Source of the DNA: Nonomuraea solani
GTDB lineage: Bacteria > Actinomycetota > Actinomycetes > Streptosporangiales > Streptosporangiaceae
Assembly (NCBI RefSeq): GCF_900108335.1
Contig: NZ_FNVT01000014.1
Location: forward strand, 124,001 to 188,000
DNA length: 64,000 nt
Direction of reading: 5' to 3'
Numbering within the stretch: position 1 is the stretch's first letter; every line of letters starts with the position of its first letter. A model generated the notes under the pieces. The model saw nothing but the letters and a program-made list of their open reading frames with translations. It did no database searches and was not told where the DNA came from. The translations under genes were made by a program, and so were the position numbers. Below, piece after piece: positions 57,312 to 64,000 of this stretch.

Positions 57312-58306
57312 TGACCCCGCTCGCGGCGTTCGCCATGCAGCCCCTGCTGCTGCCCGAGCTGTTCCCGCTGGACCTGCGGCGGCGGCTGTCCCTGGTGACG
57401 CGGGTGCACGAGCGCGTGATCGACGCCTTCGACGGGCCGCTCGACGCCGAGATCCTGATCACCGGCTGGGGCTGCCCCCGGATCGACACCGGCGTCCTGG
57501 CCGCCGCCCCGCGGCTGCGGGCGGTCGTGCACGCGGCGGGCAGCGTCAAAGGGCATCTGACGGCGGCGGTGTTCGACCGGGGCATCACGGTGTCGTCGGC
57601 GGCCGAGGCCAACGCGGTGCCGGTGGCCGAGTTCACGCTGGCCATGCTGGTGCTCGCGGCCAAGCAGACCTTCCCCCGGGCGCGCGCGTACGCGGCCGGC
57701 GCCTGGTCGGGCGACGCGCTGCCCGGCGTGGCGACCCCGGGGGAGCGCGGCGGACTGTCCGGCTCGACCGTCGGGGTCATCGGGGCCTCACGGGTGGGGC
57801 GGCTGGTCATCGACCGGCTGCACGATCATGGGGCGGACGTGCTGCTCAGCGATCCGTACACGAGCGGGGAGGAGGCGGCGGCACTGGGCGTACGGGCCGT
57901 TCCACTGGACGAGCTGTGCCGCCACGCCGAACTGGTCACGGTGCACGCCCCCGAACTCCCGGAGACCCGCGGCCTGCTCGACGAACGCCGCCTGTCACTC
58001 CTGCGGGACGGCGCCGTCGTGATCAACACCGCCCGGGGCTCCCTGATCGACACCGCCGCCCTGGTCCGGCACTGCGCCACCGGCCGCATCGGCGCCGTCC
58101 TCGACGTCACCGACCCCGAGCCCCTGCCCTCCGGCCATCCGCTCCTCGGCCTGCCGAACGTCCTGGTGACCCCGCACATCAGCGGCGCCAGAGGGCGGGA
58201 GCTGCGGCGGCTGGGAGAGTTCGCGGTGGCCGAGGTGGAACGCCTGACCCGCGGCCGCCCGCTCAGAGGCACGGTACGCCCCGCCGACCTGAACAGGATC
58301 GCCTGA
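57311..58306 (+). CDS. D-isomer-specific 2-hydroxyacid dehydrogenase family protein
   Basis: A 331-residue NAD-dependent dehydrogenase with the Rossmann motif VGVIGASRVGRLVIDRL, the signature LLRDGAVVINTARGSLIDTAAL with the catalytic Arg, and the late PHISGARGRELRR with the catalytic His. It reduces or oxidises 2-keto/2-hydroxy acids. Its TGATG overlap with the LacI gene puts it in the same transcript, so it may process a sugar-acid produced by the pathway. The precise substrate is unknown. Confidence 0.88.
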   Translation: MTPLAAFAMQPLLLPELFPLDLRRRLSLVTRVHERVIDAFDGPLDAEILITGWGCPRIDTGVLAAAPRLRAVVHAAGSVKGHLTAAVFDRGITVSSAAEANAVPVAEFTLAMLVLAAKQTFPRARAYAAGAWSGDALPGVATPGERGGLSGSTVGVIGASRVGRLVIDRLHDHGADVLLSDPYTSGEEAAALGVRAVPLDELCRHAELVTVHAPELPETRGLLDERRLSLLRDGAVVINTARGSLIDTAALVRHCATGRIGAVLDVTDPEPLPSGHPLLGLPNVLVTPHISGARGRELRRLGEFAVAEVERLTRGRPLRGTVRPADLNRIA

Positions 58307-58311
58307 CGTTT

Positions 58312-59490
58312 TCACCGTGGGCGGTGGGGCAGGGGAGGCGCATGCGCGACGTGGTGACGGTGACGCCTTGCGAGGACGGTCCACTGCTGCTCAGAGGGCC
58401 CTTCGAACTCGTCACCCAGGACGGGGAGCGGATCGACGCGGGCCGGGCGACGGTCGCCCTGTGCCGGTGCGGCCGGTCGGCGGCCAAGCCGTTCTGCGAC
58501 GGCTCGCACAAGGCCGCCGGTTTCCGCGCCACCAGCGAGCCCGACCCGCCTGCGTAGGGCGCGGGCCGAATGGGCGGCCCGCCTGATCCGGCCGCCCGCG
58601 TACGGCACGCCGCCCGTCAGCGCGGACCCGAGAGCGAGCCAGCCGCACACCGCCCGCTCCATGATCCAGACCGGCGCCAGCAGCGACCCGGACACCGGGA
58701 ACACCCGCCGCCCGCCCGCGCGCCACCGCCCCGTCTCCGCCATGACCACGGCCAGCGCGGCCCCCGCCAGCAGGAGACGGGGACGCCGCAGCAGGGCGAC
58801 GGCGGGCAGGACGGCCAGGAACACCGCCATCCTGACCGGTTGCGCCAGGTCGTCGTACGCCTGCCGGACCCGCTGCGACCAGAACCGGCGCGCGTCGCAG
58901 GGGAGCCGGCGCACGTACAGGCCGGGCGGGCACAGCTCGCGGCCGCCATGGGCGCGCACGGTGCGGATGAGTTCGAGGTTCTCGAACAGCACGTCGCCGT
59001 CATATCCGCCCATCCGCAGGAAGAAGCCGCGCCGGATGCCGAACGTGCCCGGGTAGTCGGCGCCGAGGCTGCGGTTGAGCAGGGTGCGGGCGGTGTCCCA
59101 GCGGGCGTGCCAGGGGAGCGGGTCGAAGTAGTTCTGCGGCCTGACCAGGTCGGCGCCGGCCAGCAGGGCGTGGATCGCGGTCAGGGCGGGCAGGTCGTAG
59201 CGCACGTCGTCGTCGGCGATCACCACCCGGTCGCCGGCCGCCAGCCGCAGCCCGGTGGTGACGCCCGCGACCTTGCCGTTGGCGAACCCGAGCCCGGCCG
59301 CCGGGCGCACGTGCCGCACCAGGCCCTGCCAGCGGTGAGCGTGCCGGTCGAACAGCTCACCAGGACTCCCGTCCACGACGATCACCCGCACGAACGGGGT
59401 CAGCCTGCCGAGATAGGCGGTCAGCTCGTCGAGCCCGGCGTCGTCGGTCCAGCGCAGGGGCAGCACATAGTCCAGGTCCAGGTCGTTCAC
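58312..59490 (-). CDS. family 2 glycosyltransferase, tail antisense to CDGSH gene
   Basis: A 392-residue frame. Residues 1 to about 311 are a GT2-type protein: the nucleotide-binding region LRLAAGDRVVIADDDVRYDL with the DDD metal motif (93-95), RMGGYDGDVLFENLELI, and two or three C-terminal membrane helices (about 222-290). Residues about 312-392 run antisense through the entire CDGSH gene and look non-native. Either the native stop has been lost or the long tail-to-tail overlap is real. GTG 59490 overlaps the stop of the upstream heme-oxygenase-like gene (GTGA), so the two are coupled. Confidence 0.8.
   Translation of the reverse strand: MNDLDLDYVLPLRWTDDAGLDELTAYLGRLTPFVRVIVVDGSPGELFDRHAHRWQGLVRHVRPAAGLGFANGKVAGVTTGLRLAAGDRVVIADDDVRYDLPALTAIHALLAGADLVRPQNYFDPLPWHARWDTARTLLNRSLGADYPGTFGIRRGFFLRMGGYDGDVLFENLELIRTVRAHGGRELCPPGLYVRRLPCDARRFWSQRVRQAYDDLAQPVRMAVFLAVLPAVALLRRPRLLLAGAALAVVMAETGRWRAGGRRVFPVSGSLLAPVWIMERAVCGWLALGSALTGGVPYAGGRIRRAAHSARALRRRVGLAGGAETGGLVRAVAERLGRRPAAPAQGDRRPARVDPLPVLGDEFEGPSEQQWTVLARRHRHHVAHAPPLPHRPR
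58342..58557 (+). CDS. CDGSH iron-sulfur domain protein
   Basis: A 71-residue protein with one CDGSH motif (CRCGRSAAKPFCDGSH) that holds a [2Fe-2S] cluster through three Cys and one His. Such single-domain bacterial proteins are small redox carriers or sensors. GGGGAGG precedes ATG 58342. The whole gene lies inside the 3' end of the glycosyltransferase reading frame on the opposite strand. Confidence 0.85.
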   Translation: MRDVVTVTPCEDGPLLLRGPFELVTQDGERIDAGRATVALCRCGRSAAKPFCDGSHKAAGFRATSEPDPPA

Positions 59491-60488
59491 GTGACGGCTG
59501 CCACGCCTTCGTGTGCGCCGAGGAGGGAGGTGACGCTGCGTTCCCAGCAGGCCATGGCGTGCCGGGCCCAGAGGCGGTCGAGGGTCAGCGCGCAGGCGGC
59601 CCCGTACAGGATGTCGCCCGTCAGCTCCGGGTGCGCGGCCGCGAAACCGCCGCACAGGTCGTTCGCCGCGATCTGCTCGTGCACGGCGTCCGCCTGCACG
59701 TGCTCCTCGTAGTAGCGCACCGCCGAAGGGTCGCCGCCGAGGCGGCGGAGGCCGAGGGCGTAGCGGCGGTTCGGGACGGAGGATGTCATTTCGAGCGCCG
59801 CCAGGTGGCCGAGCAGGGCCCCGCGCAGCCTTCGGTGCAGCCCGAACAGCGACATCACGTTGGAGACGGCCAGGGTGATACCGGGGACGCGGGGCAGGTA
59901 CGCGTCGTAGGAGTCGTCGAGGCCGAGGCCGCGCATGGTGGCGCGGAACAGCTCGGAGTGCATGCGCTCCCGCCGGCCGCCGCCGTACTCGTCGGCCTGG
60001 ATCTCCACGAGCGCCGCCTTGGACCTGCCGCGCAGCCGTGGGATGCCCCAGGTATGAGGATCGGCCTCTTTGAGATGATAAATCGATCGATGGATGACGA
60101 ACTCGCGGAACGTCGTGAGATCGGCCTCGCGCTGCAGGAACCGCGACAGCGGCGGCCCCTCGTCCGAGCCGGTCAGCTCGCCGAGCGCCCGCCGCACCTC
60201 ACCGGGCGCCACCGGGCCGGGACGGGGGACGGCGTCCGCGAGCGCCCACTCGAAGCGCCGTTCGAGCACCCGCCTGAACCCCAGCAGCCCCGGCTCCCAC
60301 TCCCAGCCGTCGTCGACCCCGTCGAACCCCTGGTAGTGCAGCTCGTAACAGGCGAACAGGGCGAGCTGCAGATCGTCGTCGCCGAGCCCGCCCTCGACGG
60401 AGATGTCCGGCAGCGGCACCCCCGGCGGACCGGCGAGCCGGTCGAACAGCAGCTCCGTGATCGGGCCCCGGACAGGTGGCAGCCGCAT
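59487..60488 (-). CDS. heme-oxygenase-like diiron (iron-containing redox enzyme) family protein
   Basis: A 333-residue all-helical protein with the pattern of iron-containing redox enzymes of the heme-oxygenase-like diiron fold: HRSIYHLKEADPHTWGIPRL, EIQADEYGGGRRERMHSELF (probable Glu/His metal ligands) and EEHVQADAVHEQIAANDL. Related enzymes use O2 at two irons to cleave or hydroxylate fatty acids and amino acids. It is co-translated with a glycosyltransferase (GTGA overlap), so a modified lipid or sugar conjugate may be made. Substrate unknown. Confidence 0.78.
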   Translation of the reverse strand: MRLPPVRGPITELLFDRLAGPPGVPLPDISVEGGLGDDDLQLALFACYELHYQGFDGVDDGWEWEPGLLGFRRVLERRFEWALADAVPRPGPVAPGEVRRALGELTGSDEGPPLSRFLQREADLTTFREFVIHRSIYHLKEADPHTWGIPRLRGRSKAALVEIQADEYGGGRRERMHSELFRATMRGLGLDDSYDAYLPRVPGITLAVSNVMSLFGLHRRLRGALLGHLAALEMTSSVPNRRYALGLRRLGGDPSAVRYYEEHVQADAVHEQIAANDLCGGFAAAHPELTGDILYGAACALTLDRLWARHAMACWERSVTSLLGAHEGVAAVT

Positions 60489-60542
60489 CAAGCACCCCCC
60501 CGCGAGACGATCGGATCCCTGAACTGCCCCTGAACCAGGTGC

Positions 60543-62297
60543 TCAAACGGCCGTGGCCGGCTGGGCGGAGATGCGCAGGGAGGCGACGAGCTCCTGGTAG
60601 AGGGTGTCCGTGGCCAGGAGTTCCGCGTGGCCGCCACGGGCACGGACGCGGCCGTCCTCCATGAGGATGATCTCGTCGGCGTCGATCACGGTGGACAGCC
60701 GGTGCGCGATCGTGACCACCGCGCTCGTGGCGGCCCGGGCGCGGACGCAGTCGTGGACGGCCGCCTCGGTGAGCCCATCGAGTTGGGCGGTGGCCTCGTC
60801 GAGGAGCAGGACGTCCGGCGTGCGCAGCAGCGCGCGGGCCAGGGCGATGCGCTGGCGTTCGCCGCCGGAGACCTGCGTGGACGACAGCGGCGTGTCCAGG
60901 CCGTCGTCGAGCACCGCGACCTTGCCGGCGAGCCGGACGTCGGCCAGCACCCCGGCCAGCTCCTCCTCGGTGGCGTCGGGGTGGGAGAACAGCAGGTTGT
61001 CGCGGATGGTGCCGGGCACGACGGGCGTGTCCTGCTCCACGTACGCCAGCCGCGACCTGATCTCGTCCCGGGTGTACTCGGCGTACGGGCGGCCGTCGAG
61101 GAGCAGGGTGCCGTCCTGAGGTTCCAGGAAGCCCAGGACGAGCGAAAACAGCGTGGTCTTGCCCGCCCCCGACGGGCCGACGACGGCGACGTGGCCACGG
61201 CGCGGGATCGCCAGGTCGACGCCGCGCACGGCCGGCTCGGCGTCCGGCCCGTAGACGGCGGTGACGCCCCGGAACTCCAGGACGGGCCCACCCGCGCCGG
61301 CCGGGCTCTGACGTGCGCCCGGCCGGGTGACGGGCTCGGTCTCGATGGCGTCGATCTCGCGGATGCGCTCGGCGGCCGCGATGCCCGACTGCAGGGCGGT
61401 GAAGTTCTGGCTGAGCTCGGTGATGGGATCCATGAGGCCGAACGCGTACAGCAGGAACGCGATCAGGCCGGACACCTCCAGTTGCCCCGCCCCCACCCGC
61501 CAGGCGCCGATCCCGAGCACCAGGATGATCGCGAGCTGCACCCCTGACCACGCGATGGTCCAGGCGGTGGCCTCCGCGCGCACCGCCCGCACGCCGTGCT
61601 CGGCGGAGGTCCTGGCGTGGCTCAGGATGCGGTCGGCCTGGCGGTCCTCGGCGCGGCTCACCTTGACGGTCCTGACGGCCCGCAGGGCGCCCTCCAGCAC
61701 GCCGCCGAGCCGGCCGACCTGCTCCTGAGCGCGTTCCTGCGCCTTGGAGATCGTGGGCATGAGCAGCGCGAACAGCACGATGACCACCGAGACGGCCGCC
61801 ACCGTCACCCCGAGCAGGACGAGGTCGAGCACGCTCATCAGCACCAGGGTCCCGGCCAGCATGACGACCCCGTTGATCAGCCCGATCACGCTGGACGTGG
61901 CGGCCTCGCGCAGCAGCACCGTGTCCGAGGTGACCCGGGTGACCAGCTCGCCCGGGGGATGCCTGGTGATCGCGGGCACGGTGGCGCGCAGGAAGCGGCG
62001 CACCATCGACTCACGCGCGTCCAGCACGACGCGCTCGCCCAGCGCGCCCAGCTTGGTCCACTGCCAGCGCGCGATCACCGCTCCGACGACGAGCAGGCCC
62101 AGCAGCGCCGCGATCGGGCCGGCCAGGGAGCCGCCCGTGCCGAGCTCGTCGAGCACCCATTTGGTGACCATGGGCGAGGCCAGGCCCAGCCCGGAGGTCA
62201 CGAGCGCCAGCACGAGCCCGAGCGCCAGCGTGCGCGTGTGCGGCCGGGCGAACGACCACAGCACGCGGAGCCGGGGGAACCTCTCTGGAACAGCCAT
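60543..62297 (-). CDS. ABC transporter, fused ATPase and permease
   Basis: A 584-residue half-transporter: six transmembrane helices (about 15-310) and a C-terminal ATPase with Walker A GPSGAGKTT, signature VSGGERQRIALARAL and Walker B VLLLDEAT. It works as a homodimer exporting lipids, peptides or drugs. Two palindromes lie in the promoter region shared with the divergent TetR gene, which is its likely repressor. ATG 62297 was chosen at the start of the conserved region; an in-frame ATG lies upstream at 62339. Confidence 0.9.
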   Translation of the reverse strand: MAVPERFPRLRVLWSFARPHTRTLALGLVLALVTSGLGLASPMVTKWVLDELGTGGSLAGPIAALLGLLVVGAVIARWQWTKLGALGERVVLDARESMVRRFLRATVPAITRHPPGELVTRVTSDTVLLREAATSSVIGLINGVVMLAGTLVLMSVLDLVLLGVTVAAVSVVIVLFALLMPTISKAQERAQEQVGRLGGVLEGALRAVRTVKVSRAEDRQADRILSHARTSAEHGVRAVRAEATAWTIAWSGVQLAIILVLGIGAWRVGAGQLEVSGLIAFLLYAFGLMDPITELSQNFTALQSGIAAAERIREIDAIETEPVTRPGARQSPAGAGGPVLEFRGVTAVYGPDAEPAVRGVDLAIPRRGHVAVVGPSGAGKTTLFSLVLGFLEPQDGTLLLDGRPYAEYTRDEIRSRLAYVEQDTPVVPGTIRDNLLFSHPDATEEELAGVLADVRLAGKVAVLDDGLDTPLSSTQVSGGERQRIALARALLRTPDVLLLDEATAQLDGLTEAAVHDCVRARAATSAVVTIAHRLSTVIDADEIILMEDGRVRARGGHAELLATDTLYQELVASLRISAQPATAV

Positions 62298-62306
62298 ACC
62301 TAAAAT

Positions 62307-62322
62307 GGAACATTCTTGTTCC
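62307..62322. promoter_or_regulatory. candidate TetR operator 1
   Basis: GGAACA-TTCT-TGTTCC is a perfect 6-bp inverted repeat 10 bp upstream of the ABC transporter start, in an A/T-rich segment between the divergent genes. Confidence 0.55.
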
Positions 62323-62338
62323 GAAAAAGTCAAATTCA

Positions 62339-62351
62339 TTCCATAATGGAA
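62339..62351. promoter_or_regulatory. candidate TetR operator 2
   Basis: TTCCATAATGGAA is a 13-bp perfect palindrome 21 bp before the TetR start. Its half-site TTCCA/TGGAA also occurs in the first palindrome region (TGGAACA), suggesting a shared recognition element. Confidence 0.5.
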
Positions 62352-62371
62352 GTACGCGCTACCGTAGTCTC

Positions 62372-62938
62372 ATGGACACAGACGCCCCCACCGGCGCCCG
62401 GGCGCGAACCAGGCGAGCCATCCTTGACGCGGCCCTGACGGTTCTCGCCCAGAACGCGGCGGCCTCCCTCGCCGACATCGCGGTCGCCGCCGGGGTGGGG
62501 CGCACCACGATCCACCGCTACTTCCCCGAGCGGTCCGACCTGCTGGCCGCGATCGGCACGTACCTGCTGGAGCGGATCGACGCGGCGACCGTCCGCGCCC
62601 GCCTGGAAGATGGGGCCGCCGACGCGGCGCTGGAGCGGGTCTGCCAGGAATACTTCGAGCTCGGCGACGCCCTGCTGTTCGCCTTCGAGAACCCGAGCCT
62701 GGCGCAGTGGGCGGGCTGGGAGACCGAGACCGAGTCCGACAGGGCACTGGCCCGGCTCGTCGAGCGCGGCCACGCCGAGGGCGCCCTCGATCCGCGCATG
62801 CCGGCGTCCTGGGTGTCCGAGACGATGTGGGCGCTGCTCTACACCGCCTGGCAGCACACCCGGACGAACGAGGCCCCCAAGCACGCCGCCCTGGATCTGT
62901 GCCTCCATACCCTCAGAAAGGCGACCCGCGCCGGCTAG
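62372..62938 (+). CDS. TetR family regulator
   Basis: A 188-residue regulator: helix-turn-helix in ILDAALTVLAQNAAASLADIAVAAGVGRTTIHRYFPERSDLL (about 15-56), with a helical ligand domain behind it. It diverges from the ABC exporter gene over 74 bp with two palindromes, the classic arrangement of a drug- or lipid-responsive repressor. Inducer unknown. Confidence 0.9.
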   Translation: MDTDAPTGARARTRRAILDAALTVLAQNAAASLADIAVAAGVGRTTIHRYFPERSDLLAAIGTYLLERIDAATVRARLEDGAADAALERVCQEYFELGDALLFAFENPSLAQWAGWETETESDRALARLVERGHAEGALDPRMPASWVSETMWALLYTAWQHTRTNEAPKHAALDLCLHTLRKATRAG

Positions 62939-63112
62939 CTTCAGCGCGGATGTGACCTGTTCGTTACCGAAATTGGGCATGGGATGCCGATCCATGGGGC
63001 ATTCTTGATCTCGAAGTCCAAGCAGAGGGCTTCTCCTACGAAACATCGTGGTGTGCCTCTGCCTGGGCTTTTTCCATGTGCGGGGCCGCCTGAGACATTT
63101 GTGGAGTATCAG

Positions 63113-63883
63113 ATGGCCGTCCTGGAGATCGCGTTCGAAGACATGACCGCCGAGCAACTGCTGGCGGAGCTGAACCGGCCGGAGATCGGCGAGTGGCACC
63201 AGACTCGCATCCGTGAGCGCGTCGTCGAGATGTACACCGGCCTCGTCGGCGAGGTCACCCGCCGCTACCGCTACCGCGGCGAGTCCATGGAGGACCTGCG
63301 CCAGGCCGCGTACGTCGGCCTCATGAAGGCCATCAACGGCTTCGACCCCGAGCTGGGTCACGAGTTCCGCGGCTACGCCATGATCACCATGGTCGGCGAG
63401 GTCAAGCGCCACTTCCGCGACCGCACCTGGGCCATCCGGGTGCCGCGGGTCTACCAGGAGCGCCGCCTGGAGCTCAACAAGGCCACGCAGGAGCTCACCC
63501 AGGAGCTCGGCCACTCGCCGACCGTCGCGGAGCTGTCGGCCAGGATGGGCATCTCCGAGGAGGACGTGCTCCTCACGCTCGACGCGGCCACCGCGTACAA
63601 CACGCTGTCCCTCGACGCCCCCGTCGGCGGCGAGGACGACGCGGCCGACCTGGGCGACTTCCTGCCCGCGCAGGACGACACGCTGGACACCATGCTCGGC
63701 AGGCACGCGATCAAGCCGCTGATCGACGCGCTGCCGGAAAGGGAGCGCAACATCCTGCTGATGCGCTTCTACGGGAACATGACCCAGTCCGAGATCGCCA
63801 CCGAGTTCGGCATCTCGCAGATGCACGTCTCCCGGATCCTGCGCTCCGTGCTCACCAAGCTGCGCAAGGCCCTGTCCGACTGA
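63113..63883 (+). CDS. group 3 RNA polymerase sigma factor (SigB/SigF type)
   Basis: A 256-residue sigma factor with region 2 (ESMEDLRQAAYVGLMKAINGFDPELGHEFRGYAMITMVGEVKRHFRD), region 3 (TVAELSARMGISEEDV) and region 4 (LPERERNILLMRFYGNMTQSEIATEFGISQMHVSRIL). This matches stress and sporulation sigma factors of actinobacteria, normally held by an anti-sigma factor; none lies next to it here. ATG 63113 is preferred over the ATG at 62984 because the family begins here and GGAG lies upstream. Confidence 0.9.
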   Translation: MAVLEIAFEDMTAEQLLAELNRPEIGEWHQTRIRERVVEMYTGLVGEVTRRYRYRGESMEDLRQAAYVGLMKAINGFDPELGHEFRGYAMITMVGEVKRHFRDRTWAIRVPRVYQERRLELNKATQELTQELGHSPTVAELSARMGISEEDVLLTLDAATAYNTLSLDAPVGGEDDAADLGDFLPAQDDTLDTMLGRHAIKPLIDALPERERNILLMRFYGNMTQSEIATEFGISQMHVSRILRSVLTKLRKALSD

Positions 63884-63931
63884 GACGGGATTCACTCGAA
63901 CCACCGCACCGCACCGCGCGTACCCCCATGT

Positions 63932-64000
63932 ATGCGTTGGAGCTTGATGGTGCCGGCACTGCTGGGCATGGTCCTGATGACCGGCTGCGCCGCGGCGGCG
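63932..64000 (+). CDS. start of a lipoprotein gene (truncated by window end)
   Basis: Twenty-three codons read MRWSLMVPALLGMVLMTGC followed by Ala residues: a signal peptide with lipobox LMTGC. The gene continues past the window. Its function cannot be told. It follows the sigma factor gene by 48 bp on the same strand. Confidence 0.6.
   Translation, partial: MRWSLMVPALLGMVLMTGCAAAA

Overview
The window is very GC-rich, densely packed DNA of a high-GC actinomycete. Third codon positions are strongly G/C-biased, GTG starts are frequent, and many genes are joined by 4-base ATGA overlaps. The gene families (two CYP-type P450s, a group-3 SigB/SigF-type sigma factor, LacI/TetR/AraC/XRE regulators, DUF5825, GH43-ricin, PPOX/F420-type proteins) suggest a Streptomyces/Streptosporangiaceae-like soil actinobacterium. 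This is inferred from gene content only; no rRNA, tRNA, phage or insertion sequence was seen, so the window looks like chromosomal accessory and metabolic DNA.

Layout. 1-4.2 kb: 3' part of a tandemly duplicated sensor histidine kinase, a candidate structured RNA leader with a terminator, a PrmC-related methyltransferase and a secreted phytase-like esterase. 4.3-10.2 kb: a DUF6544-type protein, an XRE-PPOX fusion divergent from polyphosphate kinase 2, a lipoprotein, an unpaired histidine kinase and a lone RbsB-like sugar-binding lipoprotein. 10.2-14.9 kb: TetR, a 34-bp tandem repeat, an ABC-2 permease, a beta-propeller gene remnant, an ArsR-VOC pair, a second VOC protein and two flavin/F420 split-barrel proteins. 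14.9-20.2 kb: a lipid kinase divergent from two PAP2 phosphatases, a P450 divergent from an AraC regulator across a G11 tract, and an unknown helical protein.

20.3-27.6 kb is the most interesting region. It looks like a ribosomally made, post-translationally modified peptide (RiPP) operon on the minus strand: promoter, a 52-residue Cys-free precursor peptide, a CX7CX2C radical SAM/B12 enzyme, a DUF692-like multinuclear iron oxidase (MNIO), its probable partner protein, a second CX7CX2C radical SAM enzyme and a DUF5825 protein. The last five genes are all joined by ATGA overlaps. A Stf0-type sulfotransferase overlaps its end from the other strand.

27.6-40.9 kb: a two-CHRD secreted protein, a ThuA/Gfo-Idh sugar pair, a membrane protein with an inserted multi-helix domain in a serine hydrolase, two more hydrolases, an amino acid permease, AraC/NmrA, and two broken ECF sigma factor genes. 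40.2-45.3 kb: XRE-cupin divergent from a thioredoxin-reductase/methyltransferase fusion, a flavin reductase, a coiled-coil peptide, ManA and TetR. 45.3-48.6 kb: a three-gene operon of a cucumopine-synthase-like protein, a DAO-type FAD oxidase and a P450 lacking the usual I-helix acid. 48.7-58.3 kb: a DUF3800-like protein and a divergent carbohydrate regulon (binding protein, two permeases and GH43-ricin on one side; DUF2264, LacI and a hydroxyacid dehydrogenase on the other) with two identical LacI-type operators 147 bp apart. 58.3-64 kb: a CDGSH protein read antisense to the tail of a glycosyltransferase that is coupled to a heme-oxygenase-like diiron protein, an ABC exporter divergent from TetR over two palindromes, a stress-type sigma factor and the start of a lipoprotein gene.
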